Shown piece by piece: positions 1 through 7,360 of a stretch of 27,018 bases of DNA. The DNA is from JBGPIK01 sp041484845. Lineage in GTDB: Bacteria; Desulfobacterota; Binatia; UBA9968. Under the pieces are notes generated by a model. That model was not told the DNA's origin, did not search any database, and saw only the letters and a program-made list of their open reading frames with translations. Positions within the stretch are counted from its first letter, which is position 1, and each line of letters begins with the position of its first letter. The DNA lies in the NCBI GenBank assembly GCA_041484845.1, contig JBGPIK010000041.1, positions 1 through 27,018 of the forward strand, written 5' to 3'. The position numbers were made by a program, and so were the translations under genes.

Positions 1-1295
1 GTTCGAACGGTCAAACTGCCGCCCTTTGGCATGGCCTGAATCGCGTTAACAAACACGTTCATGAGCACCTGCTGCAACCGGCCGGGATCGCAAGAAATCA
101 AGGGCAGCTGGCCATAATGGGGATCCTCCATCGTGATGGCGGAATGTTTCACCTGGTGCAATATCAACCCAACGGCCTTTCTCACGATTTCGTTCAGATC
201 ACATGAGTGGATTTCCAACTCATGGCGGCGCGAAAAATCTCGCAGGTCGTCGATGATTCGTTTGCAGCGAACCGTATCGTCGCTGATGCGTCGAAGTTCG
301 CCGTAGAGGTCCGATTGATCATCAACCTCCTCCATAAGCAAATTCACGTTCATCAGGATACTGGTCAGTGGATTATTTAATTCATGAGCAACGCCCGACG
401 CGAGTAGGCCGATGGAAGCAAGCTTTTCCGACTGGAGCAAGGAATCCTGCGCTCGCTTGAGCTCTACCGTTTTAGCTTGCATCGTTTTCTCCAGATGCTC
501 CCGGTGCTCCTGAATCTCCTGAGCCATGGCGTTGAAAGATTGAGCCAGGTCCCCAATTTCATCCTTTTCTACAATCGGGACCCGATAGGCCAAGTTCCCT
601 TTCATCACGTGCCCCGTTCCCATTACGAGCTCACGGATCGGCTTTAGCAGTCGACCGGCTACCCCATAAGCGGCTGCGATAGCCACGACCAGAATAAAAA
701 ACATAGTGGCGATCATAAGTCGCCTGAGCCGTTGGTCTACCCGTATCGACTGCTCTTGAAGAAATTCGATCCGATTGACCAGAGTCGCAGACATCCGTTC
801 CAGTTGTCCATTGGCGTCCTGCGCCAGCTGGTTAACATCCCGCAGCAGGCGAATTTTGTCCGATCGAGAGGCGTCCTCGTCTATTCGCATCAGCGTTGTC
901 GCGCGCTCTTTGATCTTCTGCATGGTCGGCACCAAGCTAGCGGCCATTTCGCTTGGGCGTCGCGTGGCCCCGTGGCACGCCGCGTCAGCGCAACTGCGCA
1001 ATCGCGTTTCAGCTTGCTGCATCAATCTGTTGAAAGTCTGATCTTCTCCGTTTCCTCCAGAGATGGCCACGTCGCTCAGACGCGCCGCAACCCTGCCAAA
1101 CGCCACCTCTAACTCACGGACGGACTCCAAGGAACGACTAATCTCGTGGAGTTGACGATTTGCATTGCTAAGATCCCGTAACGCGTAGAAGCTAATTCCA
1201 CCCATAACGGCAACCGATGGAATGATGACGCTAAGGAACCCAAGAACAAGCTTGACCGACAAGGAAAGATGGGTCTTTAATGCGAGACCGCGCAA
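1..1295 (-). CDS. NtrB-like sensor histidine kinase with CX4CH sensor motif (C-terminus beyond window)
   Basis: Inner-membrane two-component kinase, cut at the left edge. Numbering from a TTG start: membrane helix about 15-38, periplasmic helical sensor region to about 190, second helix about 192-212, HAMP about 215-265, a linking coiled coil, then the HisKA H-box GVAHELNNPL with phospho-acceptor His304. An N-box-like NVFVNAIQAMP lies near the cut, so the rest of the ATPase domain is missing. The sensor region contains CADAACH (Cys102, Cys107, His108), a CX4CH spacing that can bind heme c. The TTG at 1295 is chosen because an in-frame stop lies two codons upstream; the first ATG (1205) would remove most of the first membrane helix. 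The start is uncertain, the kinase assignment is firm. The HELNNPL-type box is typical of kinases that partner with sigma-54 activators, so the next gene to the left may encode one (inference). Confidence 0.9.
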   Translation of the reverse strand, partial: MRGLALKTHLSLSVKLVLGFLSVIIPSVAVMGGISFYALRDLSNANRQLHEISRSLESVRELEVAFGRVAARLSDVAISGGNGEDQTFNRLMQQAETRLRSCADAACHGATRRPSEMAASLVPTMQKIKERATTLMRIDEDASRSDKIRLLRDVNQLAQDANGQLERMSATLVNRIEFLQEQSIRVDQRLRRLMIATMFFILVVAIAAAYGVAGRLLKPIRELVMGTGHVMKGNLAYRVPIVEKDEIGDLAQSFNAMAQEIQEHREHLEKTMQAKTVELKRAQDSLLQSEKLASIGLLASGVAHELNNPLTSILMNVNLLMEEVDDQSDLYGELRRISDDTVRCKRIIDDLRDFSRRHELEIHSCDLNEIVRKAVGLILHQVKHSAITMEDPHYGQLPLISCDPGRLQQVLMNVFVNAIQAMPKGGSLTVR

Positions 1296-1636
1296 TGTTC
1301 ACTCATCCAGCGAGTAAGATGGATCGAGGCTACCAAAGACGCAAGGTTACGTCAAAGATTGGGCTTCCGACCGATCAACGCGCATCGTCCTCTCAGCAAC
1401 GGATGATCCCGCGCTTACGGCATCAGGCTATCCTGATGCGGAGGGCGCTCGGCTCCAGGACGCAGGGATTTCATTACCTCGGAGCTCTGGCCACCAAAAG
1501 CTCGCCGGGCCGCAAACAGGTCATTTCAAGAAACGCTGGGGCCGCATGAGAAGTTTATTGTTAGCCGCTTGGCATGGAAACCGCTCTAAGTGACGAAAAC
1601 CCTTTGACCGTATAGCGATCCAAAGGTGACCTTCCA
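1296..1636. other. Intergenic region without a convincing gene
   Basis: About 340 bases lie between the end of the 13-heme cytochrome gene and the start of the kinase gene. A plus-strand open frame at 1280-1549 has no convincing ribosome binding site, no recognisable domain, and overlaps the kinase start, so I do not call it. The only clear structure is the palindrome at 1420-1439. I found no intrinsic terminator after the cytochrome gene and no clear -24/-12 or -35/-10 promoter for the kinase. Confidence 0.6.
1420..1439. repeat. Perfect 8-bp inverted repeat with 4-base loop
   Basis: GCATCAGG, four bases (CTAT), CCTGATGC. No T-run follows on either strand, so it does not look like an intrinsic terminator. 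It lies about 125 bases upstream of the kinase start and could be a regulator-binding palindrome or an RNA hairpin in the leader. Function is unknown. Confidence 0.5.
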
Positions 1637-3451
1637 TCAGGATTTCTTCTCTACGTGTCTGAACGCATGGCAATCTCGGCAGAGGCCTTGTGGATTGTGC
1701 TTTGTTTTGTCAGCGTGGCAGCTGTAACAAATCTCTCTCGTGGCCACTTTCCACTCATGAGGAATGTGACAGGTCGTGCAGTCGACGGCGGAGTGAGCGG
1801 GTCTAAGATGTAGCTCACTACGTTTCGAGTGACATGTATCGCACGCCGCTACCGGCTTAAGCTGTTGCTCCTTCAGATGACAGGTTGTGCACGGAAAACT
1901 CGCCATCGGCGCGCCTGCGGGACGAATGTGACAAGTTGCGCAATCCCTGACCATGCCTCTTCCCCTGGTGTGACATCGATTACAGCTCAATTCCGCGTGC
2001 TTGCCCAGTAGCGGCCATGGGTGCTCGAATTTCTCGGCCACCGCCACGTCACTGGGTTTCGCAACCGTCGTTTCCTGAGCGATGATCGTATGGCAAAGCT
2101 GACAGTCCTTGCGGATCACCTTGCCATCTTGACTGACGTGATTTCCCTCGTGGCAACGAAAGCAGCCGGGATACAACGTATGGCCGATGTTGTCGGGGTG
2201 AGTGCGCCAGTCGACCTTCATCTCGGGGAAAATATTGGTGCGATAGATTCGTTCGACCTCGGCAATCGCCTTTTTGATGGTCTCCCGTTTTGCCCCGTAC
2301 ACCTTTGGATACTGAGTGTAATAAAAACTGTCCAGCGCTGTCGCAATGCCTTCGCGTGCTTTTTCTCTGTTGGGATAAACGACGCTGAGCACGCGCACGG
2401 ATTCTTTTTTAATGTATGGAAGGCTCCGATCGATAAGACCCGTTAATAATGCGGTATCGACGGCGCTATCCGGATCCCGGAAGACATGGCTCGGGCGATT
2501 GTGGCAGTCCATACAGTCCATTCTTCTGATCTCCAGCTTTTTCTGATCCTCGGGCTTGAGAGAAGCAGTGCGGTCGAAGTATTCGGTCACCCGGCCTTGG
2601 GAATCCTTCATCCTGACCCAGGGAATCTTCTGTCGCTGAGGATCGGCGGCGCCATAGGTGATTTCGTTCGCGATATTCATATGCCAGTGAATTCCAGCGG
2701 TGATGCCCGTAGTCGGGCTTCCTCCGCCCGTACGTAGCAAGCTGCTTATTTGGCGTACGCTGTTTTTTTCATCATGGCCGAATCGCGTTATCACTTTGAG
2801 CTGCGCGCCGAAGAATTTTTCCGGCCAATGACATTGTTCGCAAGTTTCTTGCGCTGGTCGTAAACTATGAACCGGCGTCGCGATCGGCCGAGGATATTTC
2901 TTAAACACGACCGAATAAATTTGGTATACGCCCGCCAACTTGGAGCGAACATACCAGCCGGCCCCTGAGCCAACGTGACATTCGGCACAAGTTACACGAG
3001 CATGGGGAGATCCTTGGTATGCAACGGCCTCCGGTTCCATGACCGAGTGACACAGTTGACCGCAAAAGGTAATGGACTCGGTAAAATGATAGGCCTGGTA
3101 ACTGAGCGTGGAGATCACACCCAAGAGCAGTACCGATAATACGATCACCGAGAGAGCGATGGCGCGGGTTCTTGGAACATTGAGATCGACGCGGGGATAA
3201 AGCGGCACTTCGCCGCCTTTGGCTCGGCGCCATCGGCTCAACAGTGCGCCTACCGGAATGAGAAAGATTCCGAATAGCAGCAACCCGGGATAAATCATAT
3301 AAATAAAAATACCGAGATAGGGGTTGCCTCGCCCTATGGTGGCGTCGATGATCAGCAAAAAAGCGATTGAGGCCAAGCTGAACAGGCCAAGGCCGATGCC
3401 CAAAAGACTTAAAGGATGACGCGGAAATGAACCGATGAGAAACTTAACCAT
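1637..3451 (-). CDS. 13-heme NapC/NirT-type membrane cytochrome c
   Basis: Probable quinol-oxidising, membrane-anchored multiheme cytochrome of 604 residues. Three predicted membrane helices (about 16-36, 45-71, 97-118) precede a NapC/NirT/NrfH-like region and a long periplasmic multiheme tail. I count 13 heme motifs. The first, Cys130-Cys134-His135 (CGQLCH), has CX3CH spacing and is followed by SVMEPE, placing a Met where NrfH-type proteins carry the ligand of heme 1. The other twelve are CXXCH; the last seven are packed into about the final 120 residues, like class III/c7 modules. Canonical NapC/NrfH proteins have four hemes, so this is a much enlarged relative that may pass electrons from quinol to periplasmic or outer-membrane carriers (inference). 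The ribosome site before the ATG is weak. The gene stands alone between a divergent small gene and the kinase, and the electron acceptor cannot be read from sequence. Confidence 0.88.
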   Translation of the reverse strand: MVKFLIGSFPRHPLSLLGIGLGLFSLASIAFLLIIDATIGRGNPYLGIFIYMIYPGLLLFGIFLIPVGALLSRWRRAKGGEVPLYPRVDLNVPRTRAIALSVIVLSVLLLGVISTLSYQAYHFTESITFCGQLCHSVMEPEAVAYQGSPHARVTCAECHVGSGAGWYVRSKLAGVYQIYSVVFKKYPRPIATPVHSLRPAQETCEQCHWPEKFFGAQLKVITRFGHDEKNSVRQISSLLRTGGGSPTTGITAGIHWHMNIANEITYGAADPQRQKIPWVRMKDSQGRVTEYFDRTASLKPEDQKKLEIRRMDCMDCHNRPSHVFRDPDSAVDTALLTGLIDRSLPYIKKESVRVLSVVYPNREKAREGIATALDSFYYTQYPKVYGAKRETIKKAIAEVERIYRTNIFPEMKVDWRTHPDNIGHTLYPGCFRCHEGNHVSQDGKVIRKDCQLCHTIIAQETTVAKPSDVAVAEKFEHPWPLLGKHAELSCNRCHTRGRGMVRDCATCHIRPAGAPMASFPCTTCHLKEQQLKPVAACDTCHSKRSELHLRPAHSAVDCTTCHIPHEWKVATREICYSCHADKTKHNPQGLCRDCHAFRHVEKKS

Positions 3452-3580
3452 TTATAGGATACCTACTTCTCTTTTTTTTCAGCAAATACACGATCAAGAC
3501 TAAACCAATTGACTCGGCGATTATTCTTATGATTCGCGGGATTACTGCTCATGTATGAGTCTCTCCTCCCACGACGCTTG

Positions 3581-3611
3581 GTACTTCTTCCCTAAGGAAT
3601 AAGTACTTTTT
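3581..3611 (+). terminator. Terminator- or attenuator-like hairpin upstream of the small plus-strand gene
   Basis: GTACTTCTTCC and GGAATAAGTAC pair over 10 of 11 positions around a CTAA loop and are followed by TTTTT on the plus strand. No plus-strand gene lies upstream, so it would act either as an attenuator in the leader of the gene starting at 3711 or as the end of a short untranslated RNA. The stem is A/T-rich and has one mismatch, so it is only moderately convincing. Confidence 0.45.
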
Positions 3612-3646
3612 CCCCCTTGCTCCGAGATACTTTCCGAATATCTTTT

Positions 3647-3677
3647 TTTCGCCCGCCGACTTATATTTTAGGCGAAA
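3647..3677. repeat. 7-bp inverted repeat just upstream of a ribosome binding site
   Basis: TTTCGCC and GGCGAAA flank a 17-base loop, ending about 18 bases before the AAGGAGGAT ribosome site of the plus-strand gene. It could be an operator or an alternative leader structure to the hairpin at 3581-3611. No function can be assigned. Confidence 0.35.
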
Positions 3678-3710
3678 GAACAAGAAATTCCCTTTAAGGA
3701 GGATACGACA

Positions 3711-4010
3711 ATGGCACGCTATCACGGAAACGAAACGGTGAATCCCGGATTCTACTGGAACCCGACGAAATGGGAAATCACGACCATCGAGAAAAAAGGC
3801 GCCACGCTGCCCGGAGGTGAGGAAATAGACTACCATCGAATCCCTTTGCCTCTCGTTCTCGCGCTCGGCCCCGTCATGGGAGCTGCATACGTGATTTTTC
3901 TTCCATTAATCGGTTTCGGTCTGTTCTTCGGTTTTCTCGGCAAGAAAGCGTTAGCCCATGTGAACCGAGCCGCCGTAAAGCTGACCGAGGCCGCCAAGCA
4001 GGAACGGTAG
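3711..4010 (+). CDS. Small membrane protein of unknown function
   Basis: I do not recognise this 99-residue protein. It is the only convincing rightward gene in the window. A strong ribosome site, AAGGAGGAT, sits 6 bases before the ATG. The N-terminal 45 residues are polar and aromatic-rich (NPGFYWNPTKWEI), with a GGEEIDYHRIP stretch just before one long hydrophobic region, about residues 46-75, that could form one or two membrane helices. A short basic/amphipathic tail ends in KQER. It has no Cys and no heme motif. It converges with the response regulator gene 37 bases away and diverges from the 13-heme cytochrome gene, suggesting a link to the respiratory system, but no specific role is supported. 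The ribosome site and the coherent membrane profile are the reasons for calling it real. Confidence 0.72.
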   Translation: MARYHGNETVNPGFYWNPTKWEITTIEKKGATLPGGEEIDYHRIPLPLVLALGPVMGAAYVIFLPLIGFGLFFGFLGKKALAHVNRAAVKLTEAAKQER

Positions 4011-4047
4011 AAGTCAAGGCAACCTTGTGCGGTGGGAAAGACCGGCA

Positions 4048-4698
4048 TCAGTGAACTATTCCTCTCTGCAGAGCTAGCTTAACTAGCTCTGCCTTGTTGT
4101 GAATACCAAGCTTCTCAGCCAGATGGGCACGGTGGGCCATCGCCGTTTTAACGCTGATCGAGAGCATTTCGGCGATCTCCTTGTTGGTCTTTCCCTCGGC
4201 AACTAACTTGAACACTTGTTTTTCTCTGTCGGTCAAGCTCTCATACGGATCCTCCTGCTCGGCCGGTGTAAATCCGCCTAGGTAACCCTCAATTACCGCC
4301 GGAGCCACGTCCGGATGAATGAAGGTCCCGCCTTGATGAACCGCCTTTATGGCGCTGACGAGTTCGCTCCCAGCAGCCCGTTTCAATACGTAGCCAGAAA
4401 CTCCGGCCTTGAGAAAGCGGAAAACGTATTCCTTGTTTGCATATTGAGTCAAGATCAAAATTTTCACTTCCGGAGCTACCTTCTTGAGTTCCAGCGTCGT
4501 CTCGAGACCGCCCAAGCCGGGCATGGCGATATCCAAAAGCAGTATATCCGGATGAAACTTTTTGACCTGTTCAATGGCCTCACTGCCGTCGGCCGCCTCC
4601 CCGACAACTTCCAGATTGTCGTGCGCGGTGAGAAGAGCTCTGACTCCTTCGCGAAAAAGAGTATGATCGTCGGCGATCACTAGTTTGATGGTTGCCAT
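4048..4698 (-). CDS. NarL/FixJ-type response regulator
   Basis: DNA-binding response regulator of 216 residues. The receiver domain (about 4-120) has acidic residues Asp10 and Asp11, phospho-acceptor Asp56 (DILLLDIAMP), Thr/Gln at LTQ and Lys near YVLKRA. A LuxR-type helix-turn-helix occupies about 150-212 (LTDREKQVFKLVAEGKTNKE, then IAEMLSISVKT). It begins 12 bases after the kinase gene ends, so the pair is almost certainly co-transcribed and cognate. By position it probably regulates the multiheme/cytochrome b genes upstream of it or the neighbouring cytochromes, but no operator can be assigned. NarL-type regulators act on sigma-70 promoters, so it is not the expected activator for the two sigma-54 promoters seen here. 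Confidence 0.93.
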   Translation of the reverse strand: MATIKLVIADDHTLFREGVRALLTAHDNLEVVGEAADGSEAIEQVKKFHPDILLLDIAMPGLGGLETTLELKKVAPEVKILILTQYANKEYVFRFLKAGVSGYVLKRAAGSELVSAIKAVHQGGTFIHPDVAPAVIEGYLGGFTPAEQEDPYESLTDREKQVFKLVAEGKTNKEIAEMLSISVKTAMAHRAHLAEKLGIHNKAELVKLALQRGIVH

Positions 4699-4710
4699 AC
4701 CTCGCCAATC

Positions 4711-6549
4711 TCACTTCTCGACATTCGCAACTGGAATCGTTACCGTGAGCCGCGTTCCGCTTCCCGGCTGGGAGTCGATTGTAAGGACTCCGTCTAACAA
4801 CGCCGCACGCTCTTTCATACCGAGCAGCCCAAAACTCCCGTTGCTGGATTCGTCAAATTCGAATCCTCGGCCGTTGTCCTCGAGTTGAAGGCAGACACAT
4901 CCCTGGCCAAATTCGAGCGCGATCGCAACGCTGCTGGCCTCCGCATGTCGGGCAATATTTGTGATTGATTCCTGCCCGATCCTGAAGAGGGTGGTCTCGA
5001 TCTCGGGCTTCAATCTGCGCTCTTGACCCGTCACCGCGAAGCTTAGGTCAATTCCCAAGGGCTCCAAGCGAGTTTCAGCGACCCAACGGATAGCGGAAGT
5101 CAGACCTAGATCATCTAAAACAGATGGCCGCAGATCGAGTATCAGGCGATGAATGCTGTCCAGTGTTAGACCGGCCATGGCTTTCATATGCATCAGCTTT
5201 TTCTTCAGCTCGTCGGGACCACTGCCGAGAGCGGTTTCAATCGACAACAGAAGCGTAGCCAAATTCTGACTGGTTTCGTCGTGAAGTTCGCGAGCAACTC
5301 TCTTCCGCTCCTCTTCTTGTACGCCGATGACCTTCTTGAGAAGCTCGCCGCGAATCTCTTCTTTTTTCTGAACGTCTCGATAGAGATCCTCCAATGCTCG
5401 GGTCCTCTCCTGAACTTTCGCCTCTAATCCTCGTTTGCCCTCCGCTATGGTTTGCAATGAGGCTTTTAATGTTTGCCGCATGCGGTCCAGGGACTGGGCG
5501 AGGATGCCGACCTCGTCTTCTCCCAACGTGGGAATCTGGCCATCCAGGTCTCCGTTTGTAATTCGCTTTGCCGCGTCAGTCAGCGTTCTCACAGGCTTGG
5601 TCACGCTCCTCGCTACTCCCCCTGCGAAGAGTAGCGCCACGAAAATCGTCGCGGATCCGAGGTAGAGAAAACGCCGTTCCATGCTGAACGAAGGAGCCAA
5701 AGCTTCCCTTTCGGCCTGCCGAATGCTTACCCCCCACGGTGCATTCTTTAGCGGCGCGAAGGCGACGACCTCGCGCTCGCGTGTTTCGCCAAATCCGCTC
5801 CGCTCGTGACAGGTGTGACAAGATCCCACCACGGCTTTCTTGTCACGAATTAAACCTGCCAAAAAACGTCCATGATCGCTGTCGATGAAAGCGCGGCCCG
5901 CCCGCGTTGAGGCAAGAACAATTCCACGTCCATCGACAAGGTCGAGATACGTTGACTCACCCAACCGAATAGGGTGAAGCAAAGATTGAAAGCGAGGACT
6001 CTCCGGGTCCAATTCTCCTCCCACCGTTCCCGTGAGATCATTATGCGAGTCGCGAATTGGCACCAAGGCATAAATCCGTCGCTTTCCTTCCGCCACAAGG
6101 TTTGATACCGCGGGCCTTCCTAGCGCTAGGATCTCCTGGATTTGCGGCAGCGAGGAAAATTTTTCTGCGTTCGCTAAAGCGTGCTGCGGTTCAACGCCAA
6201 CGACTTTTCCTGCCCTGTCCATGAGGAATACGCCTTCGGTAAAGATGGATTGGAGATACGCTTCGCGCAGGGCTGTTTTGAACGTCTTTAGATCCTCTTT
6301 TTCTAAACCGAACCGCGCTCGCAGCGCTACTTCCTCTAAGAGCATCATGTTTGATTTGACAATATAGTCGAGATTGTCGGCCACGGCCTCGACCAATTGC
6401 CGGCGTTCATTTAAGACCCGCTGCGTCAGCTCCTCACTTCCCCATTGGTTGGATACAAGGAGGATTCCTGCCAACGCCACCATCCACAACCCAACCAACA
6501 AGATGATGCGTCCCCATAAATTTCTCCTAAGGTAATGCAACGGGTTCAT
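4711..6549 (-). CDS. NarX-family sensor histidine kinase with heme-binding CHTCH in the sensor domain
   Basis: Inner-membrane kinase of 612 residues. Membrane helix about 14-33; large periplasmic Cache-like sensor about 34-290; second helix about 294-313; HAMP about 314-366; coiled coil about 370-405; HisKA_3 dimerisation domain with His423 (RELHDETSQNL); HATPase domain with N-box GQESITNIARHA and G-boxes DNGRGF and FGLLGMKERA. The unusual feature is Cys244-His-Thr-Cys247-His248, a canonical CXXCH heme-c motif in the periplasmic sensor, just before the membrane. This suggests sensing of redox state or a gas ligand such as NO, O2 or CO by covalent heme (inference). The gene begins 80 bases after the upstream cytochrome b gene with no terminator between, so it may share that transcript. 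The ribosome site is weak. The response regulator follows after 12 bases. Confidence 0.93.
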   Translation of the reverse strand: MNPLHYLRRNLWGRIILLVGLWMVALAGILLVSNQWGSEELTQRVLNERRQLVEAVADNLDYIVKSNMMLLEEVALRARFGLEKEDLKTFKTALREAYLQSIFTEGVFLMDRAGKVVGVEPQHALANAEKFSSLPQIQEILALGRPAVSNLVAEGKRRIYALVPIRDSHNDLTGTVGGELDPESPRFQSLLHPIRLGESTYLDLVDGRGIVLASTRAGRAFIDSDHGRFLAGLIRDKKAVVGSCHTCHERSGFGETREREVVAFAPLKNAPWGVSIRQAEREALAPSFSMERRFLYLGSATIFVALLFAGGVARSVTKPVRTLTDAAKRITNGDLDGQIPTLGEDEVGILAQSLDRMRQTLKASLQTIAEGKRGLEAKVQERTRALEDLYRDVQKKEEIRGELLKKVIGVQEEERKRVARELHDETSQNLATLLLSIETALGSGPDELKKKLMHMKAMAGLTLDSIHRLILDLRPSVLDDLGLTSAIRWVAETRLEPLGIDLSFAVTGQERRLKPEIETTLFRIGQESITNIARHAEASSVAIALEFGQGCVCLQLEDNGRGFEFDESSNGSFGLLGMKERAALLDGVLTIDSQPGSGTRLTVTIPVANVEK

Positions 6550-6629
6550 CGCAAAATCGCCGTGACAGGTAAAAGATCAGCCGCACTACGGATGTGGAGA
6601 CGCGCCGCAACCAGCTTCTGGCTCATGGG

Positions 6630-7355
6630 TCAGTTTTGTGAGCTTGTTCGTATGTGCCTTTCGCCATGCGTTAACGGTTCAATCTCTTTCCCGATGAGCC
6701 GCTCATACTCTAAAGGGTGCTCCTTCTCCATTCGCTCCTCGCTGATTTTTCCGGTAAAGATACTGGTGTCGAAAGGAAAAACATCTGGATTCAGGTGAGC
6801 ATTGTAAATATGCCAGATGATCACGATCAGAAACGCCAGTAAGCCCTCACTGGAATGCGCCACATTCGCCGCGGGGATGACTTCGCCGGGCAGAAAGCCG
6901 GTCCAGAAAATGGGATAATAAAGAATAAAGCCAGTGCCGATCATGATCAATCCACCTAGAATGAGGCCCCAGTATTCAAATTTTTGCCGGTACTCGTAAC
7001 GATCGAACCGCGCTTGCTCCTCTGACAAGCCGAGGTAATAACGCAATGTGATAATCGCATCGCGAAAATCCTTTTTCGTCGGAATCATGGCGAGCGTAAT
7101 TCGTTTCCTGGCAGCCAACGAAAGGACAACCGCCAGATGCAATACTGCCACAACAGCAAACAGAACCCCTGAAAGGCGATGCAGCCAGCGCACTCGATCG
7201 ATGCCGCCAAGATGAATGATGAGCCACTGACTCCACGTCATATCAAAAAACTTCTGCGGGAATCCGGTCACGGCAAGGAGTAGAAAAAGCATCATTACGA
7301 GGAAATGCTCGACGCGCTGTCGCTTGCTAAAGCGAACCCTATATCGCTGTTTCAT
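6630..7355 (-). CDS. Diheme cytochrome b membrane subunit (FdnI/HydC-like), copy 2
   Basis: Integral membrane cytochrome b of 241 residues with four predicted helices, of the formate dehydrogenase gamma / Ni-Fe hydrogenase cytochrome b type. Likely b-heme ligands are the His residues in VEHFL (helix 1), WLHRL and VLHL (helix 2) and AHSSEGLL / WHIYNAHLNPDVFP (helix 4). Its start is 5 bases after the stop of the 9-heme cytochrome gene, and the AGG of its ribosome site overlaps that stop codon, so translation is probably coupled. It should exchange electrons between the quinone pool and that periplasmic cytochrome. It is a diverged paralogue of the cytochrome b at 8440-9279, sharing the QR..H helix-1 pattern, the long interhelical loop and the NAHL-P-FP end. 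Physiological direction (quinol oxidation or quinone reduction) is not visible. Confidence 0.85.
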   Translation of the reverse strand: MKQRYRVRFSKRQRVEHFLVMMLFLLLAVTGFPQKFFDMTWSQWLIIHLGGIDRVRWLHRLSGVLFAVVAVLHLAVVLSLAARKRITLAMIPTKKDFRDAIITLRYYLGLSEEQARFDRYEYRQKFEYWGLILGGLIMIGTGFILYYPIFWTGFLPGEVIPAANVAHSSEGLLAFLIVIIWHIYNAHLNPDVFPFDTSIFTGKISEERMEKEHPLEYERLIGKEIEPLTHGERHIRTSSQN

Positions 7356-7360
7356 GCTGA

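Larger units (their letters stand above)
3452..3710. other. Divergent intergenic region with two hairpins
   Basis: This gap separates the leftward 13-heme cytochrome from the rightward small gene, so promoters for both should lie here. I could not find a convincing -35/-10 pair or a GG-N10-GC sigma-54 element on either strand. It holds a terminator-like hairpin (3581-3611) and a second inverted repeat (3647-3677), both in the presumed leader of the plus-strand gene. Confidence 0.5.

Noticed and set aside
1280..1549. Plus-strand open frame of 89 codons left of the 13-heme gene
   Set aside because: No ribosome site, no domain or membrane pattern, and it overlaps the start of the kinase gene.
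3549..3836. Minus-strand frame opposite the small membrane gene
   Set aside because: Antisense to the gene with the strong ribosome site; composition is not coherent.
4015..4027. CAAGG-CAA-CCTTG hairpin between two convergent genes
   Set aside because: Five base pairs with no T-run on either side; too weak to call a terminator.
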